Notes: generated by a model not told the origin, from the sequence alone. A DNA stretch of 64,000 nt from Crocinitomicaceae bacterium (GCA_017983465.1 JAGOBK010000005.1:124001-188000); one strand, 5' to 3'; counted from the stretch's first letter, positions 25,125 through 34,780 are shown. Translations and numbers: made by a program.

Positions 25125-27971
25125 ATGAAGACCTATTTTCGCTTTTTTACCTTATTAATTTTCAGTTCTATACAACTCATTTCCTTTGCTCAAACGGGAA
25201 GCATTTCTGGAGTTATTAAGGATAAAAACAACAGTAATCCCTTAGAATCTGCCAAAGTCATGTTGATGGGAGTCAACAAATTGGCTATTTCCGATGCAAC
25301 TGGGGCATTCTCCTTTACTTCTTTAGAACCAGGAACGTATGCATTGGAAGTTCGATTTATGGGATATGTTTCCCAGAAAGTGGAAAACATCATCGTTAAG
25401 TCTGGCGAAAAAACAGAGGTGAATTTTGATATGGACAATGCAACCAAAACAGAAAAAGAATTAAAAGTATTTTTTCAATCTAAACCGAAAGGAGATGCTG
25501 AAATCACTAAAATGCAGCTGAATCAAGGTGGACTTGTCGATGGAATCAATAAAAATACCTTTATCAAAACACCAGATGCGCGTGTATCAGACGTCTTCAA
25601 ACGCATCAGTGGCGCGAGTGTTCAAGATAATAAATTTGTTGTGGTACGCGGATTAAGTGACCGATACAACTTTGCATTGATCAATGGTGCTTCTTTACCA
25701 AGTACAGAAAGTGACCGTAAAGCTTTTGCATTCGATATTTTCCCGTCCAATATGTTGGAAAATCTTTTTGTCATGAAAAGTGCGACACCAGAACTTCCAG
25801 GAGAATTTGCCGGAGGGGTGATCGACATCAAAACATTAGAACCGCGTGATGAAGCGTTTCAAAACATTCAAATTGGTGGCTCATACAATAGCATCAGTAC
25901 TTTCAAAAACTTCAAAACATATACAAGTGGAAACTCCGATATCTTCGGATTGGGATCAAATACACGTCAATTACCAGAGGGACTTCCATCCACTGCGGAA
26001 TTTAATGCGTTAACAAGTGATCAAAAGGCTTCTTTCGCAAAATCAATTCCAAACTCATGGGGTTCAAGTAATATGACTGCAATGCCAAACCTAAGTCTAC
26101 AATACTCGATTGGAAATATGTTTAAATTGAAAAACAAACGAAAATTCGGATATGTTTTTGCTTACTCTTACTCAAATAGCGCTCAATTCAATTATGTAAC
26201 AAGAAGAGAATTCGAAGAGCAAGCGACTGGAGTAGTTACCAAAAATGAATTGCGTGACTCCGCTTACACGCAATCTGTACTTAATACAGGAATGCTCAAT
26301 CTGAAATACCAATTGAATCCCAAAAATGATATTCAATTGAAAACGTTGTACTCTATCAGTGCAGATGACAAAGTGAATACAAGAAATGGTAAACGTGACA
26401 TGGACGTGGAATCTGTGTATAACGAGAAATCTACCAATATCTGGTATACTCAAAATAACCTGTTAAGTACTCAGTTAATAGGTAATCATAGCATCAAAGA
26501 AAAAATCAAGGTTTCTTGGAATACTGGAATTAGTGACATTTCTCGTCAAATTCCTTTCTTAAGACGAACTGTTTACCAACAAGTAGATACGACCTTACCT
26601 TACTTTGCGGTGATTCAAGCAAATGATATTTCTACCCTCGGTGCGGGAAATATGTTTTGGTCGAATTTAGATGAACGCATCTATAGTGGTCGATATGACG
26701 CTTCTTACCAACTTGGAAATGATGAATCGAAAAACTTCTTGAAAGCAGGTGGTATGCACCAATTCAGAACACGTTCATTCGATGCAAGAAACCTAGGATT
26801 CAGTAAATTAGATCCAACAGGTAGCTCTAGCTTCAACTCGAACTTACTTCTTTTACCAGAAGTCCAAATTTTTGCTGCCGAAAATCTTGGCTTAATGGCT
26901 GATGGACAAGGTGGATTCAAATTAGAAGAAGGAACGAATGTAGATGATAGTTACCAAGCTTCATCCTTTTTAAATGCAGGTTACGCAATGATAGATGCGA
27001 GACTTTTGAGCAAGTTAAGAATTGTAACTGGTGCTCGTTTGGAATCGTACAACCAACAATTCCATTACATTGAATTTGGTTCTAACGCACAAAAAGACCT
27101 TGACACAACCGTTGTAGACATTTTACCTTCCATCAATTTAACATATAGCTTCACGAAACGTTTTCAATTCAGAGCAAGTGCTTCTCGAACGTTGTCTCGT
27201 CCTGAATTCCGTGAACTAGCACCATTTACTTTTTATAACTTCCTAAACGATAACTTAACCGCAGGTGATCCAAAATTACAGCGTGCACTTATTAATAACT
27301 ACGATGCGCGTTTAGAATACTTCCCTGGTGAAGGTCAAGTCGTGAGTGTTTCTGGATTCTATAAAGACTTTCAAAATCCAATCGAATTAATCTTGCGCAC
27401 AGGTACATCCGGTACACCAGAATTATACTACAGAAATGTTGGGGCTGTAAAAAGTTATGGTGCCGAAGTTGAGTACCGTATGAAATTGGATTTCCTAAGT
27501 AAAGACACTACTTCTTTTTGGAAAAACTTTACATTCTACACAAACGCTTCACTTATTCGATCGAAAGTTGACTTAAGCGCTGTTTCTGGACAAGCAGAAT
27601 ATCCAAACTCTTCAAGACCCATGCAAGGACAATCACCATTCATTATCAATGCAGGTATTTTTTACTCAAATGAGAATGCACTTAACGTGAGTTTATCGTA
27701 TAATCTTGTTGGGCAGCGTATCGCCATCGCAGGAAGTATTCAAGAACCAAGTGTTTGGGAAAACGGCCGAAACGTATTAGACTTCCAAATTTCTAAAACA
27801 TTCAAAGAAAAATATGAAGTGAAATTAAATGTGAAAGATGCCCTTGCTCAAGACTTAGTATTCTTTCAAGACATTAATAAAAATCAAAAATACGACAAAG
27901 GTGTAGACAGCGCTTGGCAAGAAATTACGTTTGGCCAAACGATCAGCTTGTCTTTGAAATACAAGTTCTAA
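25125..27971 (+). CDS. TonB-dependent outer-membrane receptor with carboxypeptidase-regulatory-like domain
   Basis: A 948-residue receptor that takes up a ligand across the outer membrane using TonB-delivered energy. In order: signal peptide (1-23), CarboxypepD_reg-like beta-sandwich (about 25-105, GSISGVIKDKNNSNPLESAK to GYVSQKV), plug domain (about 125-235, with VFKRISGASVQDN, VVVRGLSDRYNFALING and LPGEFAGGVIDIKT) and a 22-strand barrel ending in SLSLKYKF with an aromatic last residue. No SusD partner follows, so it is not a glycan SusCD pair. The upstream 11-bp repeats and the nearby phoBR suggest a phosphate-compound ligand; this is inference only. Confidence 0.92.
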   Translation: MKTYFRFFTLLIFSSIQLISFAQTGSISGVIKDKNNSNPLESAKVMLMGVNKLAISDATGAFSFTSLEPGTYALEVRFMGYVSQKVENIIVKSGEKTEVNFDMDNATKTEKELKVFFQSKPKGDAEITKMQLNQGGLVDGINKNTFIKTPDARVSDVFKRISGASVQDNKFVVVRGLSDRYNFALINGASLPSTESDRKAFAFDIFPSNMLENLFVMKSATPELPGEFAGGVIDIKTLEPRDEAFQNIQIGGSYNSISTFKNFKTYTSGNSDIFGLGSNTRQLPEGLPSTAEFNALTSDQKASFAKSIPNSWGSSNMTAMPNLSLQYSIGNMFKLKNKRKFGYVFAYSYSNSAQFNYVTRREFEEQATGVVTKNELRDSAYTQSVLNTGMLNLKYQLNPKNDIQLKTLYSISADDKVNTRNGKRDMDVESVYNEKSTNIWYTQNNLLSTQLIGNHSIKEKIKVSWNTGISDISRQIPFLRRTVYQQVDTTLPYFAVIQANDISTLGAGNMFWSNLDERIYSGRYDASYQLGNDESKNFLKAGGMHQFRTRSFDARNLGFSKLDPTGSSSFNSNLLLLPEVQIFAAENLGLMADGQGGFKLEEGTNVDDSYQASSFLNAGYAMIDARLLSKLRIVTGARLESYNQQFHYIEFGSNAQKDLDTTVVDILPSINLTYSFTKRFQFRASASRTLSRPEFRELAPFTFYNFLNDNLTAGDPKLQRALINNYDARLEYFPGEGQVVSVSGFYKDFQNPIELILRTGTSGTPELYYRNVGAVKSYGAEVEYRMKLDFLSKDTTSFWKNFTFYTNASLIRSKVDLSAVSGQAEYPNSSRPMQGQSPFIINAGIFYSNENALNVSLSYNLVGQRIAIAGSIQEPSVWENGRNVLDFQISKTFKEKYEVKLNVKDALAQDLVFFQDINKNQKYDKGVDSAWQEITFGQTISLSLKYKF

Positions 27972-27995
27972 TTCTTTGTTATCGATCTATTTATG

Positions 27996-28022
27996 AAAAA
28001 GCGGCTTATGCCGCTTTTTTTT
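27996..28022 (+). terminator. Rho-independent terminator after the TonB-dependent receptor
   Basis: AAAAAGCGGC (27996-28005), TTAT loop, GCCGCTTTTT (28010-28019) with further Ts. Confidence 0.9.
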
Positions 28023-28047
28023 GTTTGTTAACATTGAAACACATTCC

Positions 28048-28114
28048 TTAACAAACTCTTAAAGTAGATTTAAGGGTGCTATAACGTTAGTACTTCAATT
28101 CCATCGGAACTTTG
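28048..28114 (+). promoter_or_regulatory. Putative PhoB-type box (three or four 11-bp repeats) and -7 element before the beta-helix T9SS gene
   Basis: TTAACA (28048), TTAAAG (28059), TTAAGG (28070) and a weaker ATAACG (28081) follow at exact 11-base steps. GAACTTTG (28107-28114), one base from TAnnTTTG, begins 26 bases after the start of the last repeat, the same spacing as at the receptor promoter (25069 to 25095). The start codon is 22 bases after the -7 element. Confidence 0.6.
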
Positions 28115-28135
28115 TCTCGATAAAAAAAAAGAGAT

Positions 28136-30691
28136 ATGAAAAAGAATTACTTACTATTCGCAGCATTACTTGCAAGCACCATGTTAAGTGCGCAAGATGC
28201 ATTTTGGTCAGTGACCAACTACAAAGGTGCTTTTCCGGTAACGGACAACACACCTGCTACAGACTGGACATCAGGATGGTCAAATTTCGATCCTGAAAAC
28301 ACAGTTTATCCAGCAACAATTACAACTGCATCAGCAGACATTACGACCAACACAACTTGGAGTGGTGTGGTGAAGTTGCAAAACAAAATTTATGTTAAAA
28401 ACAATGCGACATTAACAATTGCTCCAGGAACAATCATTCGTGGAGATAAGTTAACCCAAGCAACACTTATCATCACTCGTGGAGCTAAGTTAATTGCAGA
28501 CGGAACAGCTAGTAATCCAATTATTTTCACTTCAAACGAAGCGGTAGGTTCTCGCAACGAAGGTGACTGGGGTGGTGTAGTGATGTTAGGACTTGCTAAA
28601 AACAACCAGCCTGGAGGTGTAGCTAACATTGAAGGAATTGTTCCAACAACAGATACTCAATTCGGTGGTAACTTTGATAATGATAACTCCGGAATCGTTC
28701 GTTACGTTAGAATTGAATTCGCTGGGATCGCATTGGAGCCAAACAAAGAAGTAAATGGTATTACATTTGGTTCAATTGGTAGTGGTACAATCGTAGACAA
28801 CGTTCAAGTTTCTTTTAGTGGTGATGACTCTTTCGAGTGGTTTGGTGGAACAGTTAACTGTAAACACTTAATCGCATACAGAGGATTAGACGATGATTTC
28901 GATACTGACTTTGGTTACAGAGGAAAAGTTCAATTCTTCTTGTCAATTCGTGACAAAGATTTATTTGATGCACCGGGAGACTCTAATTCATTTGAATCAG
29001 ATAACGATGCAGCTGGATCTACAGCTCAACCTAAAACTGCTCCAATTTTCTCTAATGGTACCATCGTTGGTCCAAAAGGAAATGGAACAATTGCTTTACC
29101 TGTTGGAGAGAAATTTGAAAAATCATTCCGTTTGAGAAGAAACACAGCTACCTCTGTATTCAACACATTGACAACTGGATGGGAAAAAGGACTTTCTATC
29201 GAAGGAACAGCAGTAGTAAACAACGTGAACGGAGATACATTGGTTTTCGCACACAACAATACGGTTAACTACGCAAACAACACAAATACGATCTACAACG
29301 CTGGAACAAGTGGTGGTGCTGCTTCAACTTCTGCTTTCTACACTTCTTTCTGGGGTGCTGATGGAAATGACTCTACACAAACAATTGCGCAAATCAACTG
29401 GGTAAATTTATTCCCTGCATTAGGTGTAACTCCGGATGCTCGTTTAGGTGCAGGTTCAGTGGCTGGTTCAGGTGCGAACTTCATGAATGCTAAATTCTAC
29501 AGTGTTGCCGTTCCAACAACAAGTACTGCTTCTTATACATACTGTGCTGGTGCTACAGCTTCTGCTTTAACAGCAAATGCTTCTTTGGGTAACACATTAC
29601 GTTGGTATACGCAAGCAACAGGTGGTACGTTTACAACAACTGCTCCAACACCTTCAACAACAACTGCTGGTTCATTTACATATTATGTAAGTCAAGCGAA
29701 TGCAAACAATGATGAAAGTCAGCGCATCGCAATTACAATTACTGTAAATGCATTACCTGCGACACCAACAATCACTGCTAACGGAGCAACAACGTTCTGT
29801 ACAGGTGGATCTGTAGATTTAACTTCAAGTGCTGCAACTGGTAACGTTTGGACTACAACAGCTACTTCTGCCTCTATTACAGTAACAACTTCTGGTTCTT
29901 ACTCAGTAACAGTAACAGACGTTAATGGATGTGCTGCAACTTCTGCTGCAACAACTGTAAACGTGTCTAATGCTCCAGCTCCAACAATCAATGCGACAGC
30001 AACACAAGCTTGTGAAGGAGATGTAGTAACAATTACCGCTTCAACTTCTGATAGCTACTTATGGTCAACTGGTGCTACTACACAAAGTATTGATGTAACT
30101 GCAACTGCTGCGAACGTGAACGTTGTAACAACAAATGCAAATGCATGTAACGGTGTTGGTGCTTCAGCTCCAATTACTGTAACATTCAACGCAACTCCAA
30201 CTGCTGCTGGTACAATGACATTAGCTGGAAATGTTGCCACATTTACCAATACATCAACTGGAGCAACTTCTTACTCTTGGGATTTTGGTGACTTCACAAA
30301 CTCTTCTGCTACTGCACCAGCTCACGCTTATGCTGTAAATGGAACATACACAGTTGTTTTAACTGCGATCAACGGAAACTGTACAGATACGACAATCTTC
30401 TTAGTTGACGTAACGGTTGGATTAAACGAATTGGCTTCAAGTTCAAACTTGACAATCTTCCCTAATCCAGCTAACGAAACAGTAAACATTTCTTTCGAAC
30501 AAAACACAAATGACCTTATTCAAATCGAATTAATCGATGCAACAGGTCGCGTAATTGCTCAAGAGAATTCTCTTGAAATCGGAACTAATAACGTTTCATT
30601 CGAAGTAACGAATCTTTCCTCTGGATTCTACACAGTACGTTTGACTAACGCAAATGGTACTGAGAATCAGAAATTGATGATTCAAAAATAA
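28136..30691 (+). CDS. T9SS-exported beta-helix/PKD surface protein, probably phosphate-starvation induced
   Basis: An 851-residue protein with a signal peptide (1-19, ending LSAQ). Residues about 60-460 have a right-handed beta-helix character (KIYVKNNATLTIAPGTIIRG, then GDWGGVVMLG and IVRYVRIEFAG). An Ig-like segment (about 465-550, YTYCAGATASALTAN onward) and further Ig-like units follow, then a PKD domain (about 680-760, SYSWDFGDFTNSSATAPAHAY) and a T9SS type A sorting domain (last ~80 residues, LTIFPNPANETVNISF to NQKLMIQK). It is predicted to be surface-attached or released. The substrate is unknown. The promoter shares the 11-bp repeat array of the receptor gene. Confidence 0.82.
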   Translation: MKKNYLLFAALLASTMLSAQDAFWSVTNYKGAFPVTDNTPATDWTSGWSNFDPENTVYPATITTASADITTNTTWSGVVKLQNKIYVKNNATLTIAPGTIIRGDKLTQATLIITRGAKLIADGTASNPIIFTSNEAVGSRNEGDWGGVVMLGLAKNNQPGGVANIEGIVPTTDTQFGGNFDNDNSGIVRYVRIEFAGIALEPNKEVNGITFGSIGSGTIVDNVQVSFSGDDSFEWFGGTVNCKHLIAYRGLDDDFDTDFGYRGKVQFFLSIRDKDLFDAPGDSNSFESDNDAAGSTAQPKTAPIFSNGTIVGPKGNGTIALPVGEKFEKSFRLRRNTATSVFNTLTTGWEKGLSIEGTAVVNNVNGDTLVFAHNNTVNYANNTNTIYNAGTSGGAASTSAFYTSFWGADGNDSTQTIAQINWVNLFPALGVTPDARLGAGSVAGSGANFMNAKFYSVAVPTTSTASYTYCAGATASALTANASLGNTLRWYTQATGGTFTTTAPTPSTTTAGSFTYYVSQANANNDESQRIAITITVNALPATPTITANGATTFCTGGSVDLTSSAATGNVWTTTATSASITVTTSGSYSVTVTDVNGCAATSAATTVNVSNAPAPTINATATQACEGDVVTITASTSDSYLWSTGATTQSIDVTATAANVNVVTTNANACNGVGASAPITVTFNATPTAAGTMTLAGNVATFTNTSTGATSYSWDFGDFTNSSATAPAHAYAVNGTYTVVLTAINGNCTDTTIFLVDVTVGLNELASSSNLTIFPNPANETVNISFEQNTNDLIQIELIDATGRVIAQENSLEIGTNNVSFEVTNLSSGFYTVRLTNANGTENQKLMIQK

Positions 30692-30706
30692 ATTTCTCAA
30701 CTAATT

Positions 30707-30737
30707 GGCTGCTAGACATAGTCTAGCAGCCTTTTTT
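30707..30737 (+). terminator. Rho-independent terminator between the beta-helix gene and phoB
   Basis: A perfect 11-bp stem GGCTGCTAGAC (30707-30717), ATA loop, GTCTAGCAGCC (30721-30731), then six Ts. It ends only eight bases before the phoB start codon, leaving no room for a phoB promoter after it. Confidence 0.92.
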
Positions 30738-30745
30738 ATACCCCT

Positions 30746-31423
30746 ATGGAAAACTCAAAAGGACATACCATTTTAATCGTTGATGATGAACCAGATATTC
30801 TTGAGTTCCTTTCCTACAATATCCGTAAAGAGGGATTTAAAGTGTACGTCGCATCAAACGGACAAGAAGCGCTGCGAATTGTTCAACAAATAAATCCATC
30901 TCTCATTCTTTTGGATGTCATGATGCCTGTCATGGACGGGATTGAAACCTGTCAAATCATTCGAAAAGACTTGAATCTGAATCAACCAATTATTGCTTTT
31001 TTAACTGCACGTACAGAGGACTATGCTCAAATCGCAGGTTTTGAAGCAGGAGCGGATGATTACATTAACAAACCTATCAGACCTAGGTTATTATTAAGTA
31101 AAATTGAATCCTTACTCAGAAGATCCAAATCTTCTGAAAAACAAATAGAATCAACGATTCAAATTGACCGTGACAGATTCCTTGTTATCGTTAATGGTGA
31201 ATCTTTAACATTGCCAAAAAAGGAATTCGAATTACTCGAATTACTTGCTAGTAGACCAGGAAAAGTATTCAATCGAGATCAAATACTTTCTGTCGTTTGG
31301 GGAAATGAAACCATCGTTGGTGAAAGAACTATCGATGTTCATATTAGAAAATTGCGTGAAAAGCTTGGAGATGACTATATTCGTACCATAAAAGGTGTCG
31401 GATATACCTTCAAGGATAAATGA
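30746..31423 (+). CDS. phoB: PhoB-like response regulator (OmpR family)
   Basis: A 225-residue DNA-binding regulator. The receiver domain spans about 1-120, with the acidic pair D13/D14, phosphoacceptor D57 (LILLDVMMP), the Thr in FLTART and the Lys in INKPI. The winged-helix DNA-binding domain spans about 130-225 (LPKKEFELLELLASRPGKVF, DVHIRKLREKLG, IRTIKGVGYTF). Together with the overlapping kinase gene it matches PhoB/PhoR of Bacteroidota, whose output is the phosphate-starvation response. Other OmpR-family regulators look similar, so the name rests also on the neighbouring PstS-like gene and the 11-bp repeats. Its start lies just after a terminator, so expression may rely on read-through or a promoter within the preceding coding sequence. 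Confidence 0.82.
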   Translation: MENSKGHTILIVDDEPDILEFLSYNIRKEGFKVYVASNGQEALRIVQQINPSLILLDVMMPVMDGIETCQIIRKDLNLNQPIIAFLTARTEDYAQIAGFEAGADDYINKPIRPRLLLSKIESLLRRSKSSEKQIESTIQIDRDRFLVIVNGESLTLPKKEFELLELLASRPGKVFNRDQILSVVWGNETIVGERTIDVHIRKLREKLGDDYIRTIKGVGYTFKDK

Positions 31424-32493
31424 AAACAGCAAGACCTAGCATTTTAATTTTTTACGGGAGTTTAGCATTTATGCTCATTAGCTTCCTATTGACTCTTCTT
31501 GTTCACAATAGTATCCTCGCATTGAGTACAAACCTAATTATCGCCATTCCCCTTTTTTCAGGCTTATTTGCTTACCTCGTTTTCTATTTCCTGTTAAAAG
31601 GATTTATTCAATACCGACTTTCTCTTATCTATCGATCCATTCAGATCAAACAGCCCGAGAATATCACCTTCGCTAAATCAATTGATTCCCTCATGGAAGA
31701 TGCCGAAAAAAATGTGGCAGAGTGGAAAGAAAATAGCAGCATTGAAATCTCCAAACTAAAAGAACAAGCTGAATTTCGTAAAGAATTTCTTGGCAATTTA
31801 GCCCACGAACTTAAAACACCCGTTTTTTCCATTCAAGGATACTTACTCACCCTACTTGACGGTGGACTTGAAGACCCTTCTGTTAATCGAGCATTTCTTG
31901 AAAGGGCATCGAAATCCACAGATCGAATCACTGGAATTCTGGAGGACCTCGATCAAATTACCCGAATGGAAACAGAGAATCTTCGACTCGAAATCCGATC
32001 ATTTGATATCGTAGAATTACTGAAAGAATCTTTTGAGACATTCGAACTTATTGCCAAAGAAAAAAATTACCAATTACTTTTTGAGAAAACGTTTACGTCC
32101 AAATACGTGAACGCTGACCGCAATAAACTCGGTCAGGTATTTACAAACTTGATTTCAAATGCCATCTCATATGGAAAGGAAAATGGAATTTTACTTGTTT
32201 CCATTTTGGATATTAACGACCACTACCTCCTAGAGTTCAAGGATAATGGTCCCGGAATTGAACCTCATCACCTCTCCCGCTTATTCGAACGCTTTTACCG
32301 AGTAGAAAAAAGCAGAAACCGAAACGAAGGTGGGTCAGGGTTAGGACTATCCATTGCCAAACACATTGTCGAATCTCACGGTCAATCAATTCAAGTGAAA
32401 AGTCAAGTCGGCATCGGAACAACATTCGTGTTAACCGTCGAGAAAAGTAAAAATACAGGCCCTGTAAGCTCGCGTGGTATTCCTTTGAAATAA
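31420..32493 (+). CDS. phoR: PhoR-like membrane sensor histidine kinase
   Basis: A 357-residue kinase overlapping phoB by four bases. Two adjacent membrane helices (about residues 8-28 and 34-54) with almost no periplasmic loop are followed by a helical linker, the dimerisation/phosphoacceptor domain with H129 in GNLAHELKTPVFSIQGYL, and an HATPase domain (about 220-350) with N box (NLISNAISYG), G1 (FKDNGPGIE), F box (LFERFYRVEKSR) and G2 (GGSGLGLSIAKHI). The lack of a sensory periplasmic domain is normal for PhoR, which senses phosphate through the Pst transporter and PhoU. No phoU or pstCAB is in this window. Confidence 0.82.
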   Translation: MKTARPSILIFYGSLAFMLISFLLTLLVHNSILALSTNLIIAIPLFSGLFAYLVFYFLLKGFIQYRLSLIYRSIQIKQPENITFAKSIDSLMEDAEKNVAEWKENSSIEISKLKEQAEFRKEFLGNLAHELKTPVFSIQGYLLTLLDGGLEDPSVNRAFLERASKSTDRITGILEDLDQITRMETENLRLEIRSFDIVELLKESFETFELIAKEKNYQLLFEKTFTSKYVNADRNKLGQVFTNLISNAISYGKENGILLVSILDINDHYLLEFKDNGPGIEPHHLSRLFERFYRVEKSRNRNEGGSGLGLSIAKHIVESHGQSIQVKSQVGIGTTFVLTVEKSKNTGPVSSRGIPLK

Positions 32494-32537
32494 TAAGCCG
32501 GATATTATTCCTACCTTTATTTCCAAGTGCTTCCAAC

Positions 32538-33860
32538 ATGAGTTCAACCGAAAAACAAGTCTTCTCACTTAAACAAGTCGTTCAGTCTATTCAAAAGACC
32601 ATCGAAGAACGCTATTCAACGAATTATTGGGTAAAAGCAGAAATGCACAAAATGAATCGTTATCCAAGTGGACACGCTTTTCCAGAGCTCGTTCAAAAGG
32701 AAGAGGGGAAAATTGTCGCTCAAATAACTGGGACCATCTGGAAGCAACAACTCGAACGAATCAATGAAGCATTTATCAATGTCGTAAAAGAACCTCTGCA
32801 AGACGGAAAAACATTGCTTTTATTGGTGAAAATAAATTACCATCCAACATTTGGACTCACCCTTCAAATTTTGGACATCGATCCCTCCTACTCTTTAGGG
32901 GAATTACAACGCGAACGCGAGGAAACATTGAAAAAGCTAGCTTCTTTGCAATTGATTAATCGAAATCAATCCAAAGAATTTCCGCTGCTTCCAAAAAGAG
33001 TTGCCATCATTTCTGGAGATTCAAGTAAAGGATTATCGGATTTTTACCAAGTACTTCAAGAAAATCCCTACCAATATTTCTTTGAGACCACGCTTTTCGA
33101 AGCCTATATTCAAGGTGACTTAGCAGTGAATTCCATCGTAAACGCCTTAGAAAGAATCAAAGAAAATATTCACCTATTTGATGTGGTCGTAATTGTTCGT
33201 GGTGGTGGTGCTGAAGTCGGAATGACGTGTTACAATCATTTTGAACTGTGTAAGTCCATTGCCTCTTTCCCGATTCCCGTACTTACCGGAATCGGACACT
33301 CTACAAACTTAACGGTAGCGGAAATGGTCGCCTATCGAAATGCCATTACACCGACGAAATTAGCGGAGTTTTTGGTCATGACTTTCCGTGAATTTGATTT
33401 AGAAATTGAAAAACTAATGAAGCAACTTTCATTAGAAAGCGAACGATTACTCGCTACGAAACACCTGAAACTTATTGCTCAAGCAAACGGACTCACTCAA
33501 GTGGTTCAAAAAAGGGTTCGGAATGCAAAAGAACGTTTTTTATCTCTGCAATTTCAAGTGCAACATCAAAGCAGAAGTCAATTGGTAAAACACCAACAAA
33601 CAATAGAAAACCAAGAAACACGGCTAAAGCCTCAAGTACAGTTTTTTCTCGAAAAAGAAGCGCAGAAATTACTGCAACTAGAAGAAAAAGTCCATTTTTT
33701 AGATCCTATTCATGTGCTTAAACGTGGCTATAGCATTACACGAATCAAGGGGAAAGCTATTGATGAAAATGTCCTTATTCCTGTCGATGCCGAACTAGAA
33801 ACGCAAACCGTCCAAGGAACCATTTTATCAAAAATCACTTCCGTTTCAAGAAATTCTTAA
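32538..33860 (+). CDS. xseA: Exodeoxyribonuclease VII large subunit
   Basis: A 440-residue catalytic subunit of the single-strand DNA exonuclease VII. An N-terminal OB-fold (about 8-110, VFSLKQVVQSIQKTIEERY, then YWVKAEM) precedes the catalytic domain (about 130-330) with RVAIISGDSSKG, VVVIVRGGGAEVGMTCYNHFEL and TGIGHSTNLTVAEMVA followed by RNAITPTKLAEFL, and a coiled-coil C-terminus. The family's usual catalytic Asp in the HxxD-type TGIGHETD region is Asn here (GHSTN), as in some Bacteroidota. The small subunit xseB is not next to it, and its stop overlaps the opposing ChaN gene by four bases. Confidence 0.88.
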   Translation: MSSTEKQVFSLKQVVQSIQKTIEERYSTNYWVKAEMHKMNRYPSGHAFPELVQKEEGKIVAQITGTIWKQQLERINEAFINVVKEPLQDGKTLLLLVKINYHPTFGLTLQILDIDPSYSLGELQREREETLKKLASLQLINRNQSKEFPLLPKRVAIISGDSSKGLSDFYQVLQENPYQYFFETTLFEAYIQGDLAVNSIVNALERIKENIHLFDVVVIVRGGGAEVGMTCYNHFELCKSIASFPIPVLTGIGHSTNLTVAEMVAYRNAITPTKLAEFLVMTFREFDLEIEKLMKQLSLESERLLATKHLKLIAQANGLTQVVQKRVRNAKERFLSLQFQVQHQSRSQLVKHQQTIENQETRLKPQVQFFLEKEAQKLLQLEEKVHFLDPIHVLKRGYSITRIKGKAIDENVLIPVDAELETQTVQGTILSKITSVSRNS

Positions 33861-34738
33861 TGTGTCCTAGTCATCGATTCTGGGACGCAAATGATAAAGT
33901 CTGCACGTCCGAGGTGTTCTTTGTCCAATTTACGCACATCCTCTTGCGTCACCGTGGAAATGGTTAAAACACGAATGTTCGCTTGTTTTTGTTGCACATA
34001 CCATAGAATTCCTTGGTGGAAATCAGAATGAAAGGCTCCATTAAAATGCAAATGAACAGTGCCGTCTTTTCTTCCCGGATTCGACATAATAAATTGTGCC
34101 ATCGTTGCATCCTTGAAAGCCTGCGATTCTAACATGTTCATTCCCATGTTTACACCCATATGTCCGCCCATCGTGTACACTTCTTTGTATTGAGAAAGTG
34201 TGGTGTCTACGATAAAATCAATTGGTGCCATTTGCGATTTGATGGTCAAACTTAAGGTATCCAACGCTTTTCTGCCTTTCTTAAACAATAGCGAAGCATA
34301 TTTTCGTTGCACATTTGACGCCACGCAAAACAGTTTATTCTTTTTAGCGAAATCAATAAGCGGTGCATAATCTGTTTCGTAATTTGGCCAAAGACGCATC
34401 GTGTCCTTGAACTGTTTTGCAGTTAAATTACCCAGCAAATATTGACTGAGTAATTCCTGTTGATCTTGCTCAAACATTTCGAATCCCAATTGTAAATGAG
34501 GACCAACTTCCTCATACATTTCTTTCGTCAATTCCATTTGCAACCAATGTGAAATTGGATTGTCATGAAACTCTCCAAATAAAACAAGCTCTTTATTTTC
34601 AGTGGATTCAACTAGTTTTTCAAATGTTGTTTTTTTACCATTCGAGGTATAAATGACATATGCAGGTTTGTCTTGAGAAAAAAGTTGGCTTGTCTGAAAC
34701 AAACACATGAGGATAAGTATGATACTAAGTCGTTTCAT
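33857..34738 (-). CDS. ChaN-family haem-binding-type protein
   Basis: A 293-residue exported protein (signal peptide 1-21, ending LFSQ) of the ChaN/DUF399 family. The family core is visible as KELVLFGEFHDNPISHWLQM at about residues 49-68 and LHFNGAFHSDFHQGI near 230, where His residues form the ligand-binding site. ChaN of Campylobacter binds haem as a dimer and serves iron uptake; many Bacteroidota homologues may be peptidase-like, as the fold is also found in EreA-type and TraB-like enzymes. The function here is unproven. It is convergent to xseA with a four-base overlap and is divergent from the heme/copper monooxygenase gene. Confidence 0.78.
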   Translation of the reverse strand: MKRLSIILILMCLFQTSQLFSQDKPAYVIYTSNGKKTTFEKLVESTENKELVLFGEFHDNPISHWLQMELTKEMYEEVGPHLQLGFEMFEQDQQELLSQYLLGNLTAKQFKDTMRLWPNYETDYAPLIDFAKKNKLFCVASNVQRKYASLLFKKGRKALDTLSLTIKSQMAPIDFIVDTTLSQYKEVYTMGGHMGVNMGMNMLESQAFKDATMAQFIMSNPGRKDGTVHLHFNGAFHSDFHQGILWYVQQKQANIRVLTISTVTQEDVRKLDKEHLGRADFIICVPESMTRTH

Positions 34739-34754
34739 TTGAAAGGATTAAGAT

Positions 34755-34780
34755 TTGTCCGGCTAAATTTAATATATTTG
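34755..34780 (+). promoter_or_regulatory. Promoter of the heme/copper monooxygenase gene
   Basis: TATATTTG at 34773-34780 is a full TAnnTTTG match. TTG at 34755-34757 is 15 bases upstream, a little closer than usual. A 5' leader of about 50 bases would follow. Confidence 0.5.
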
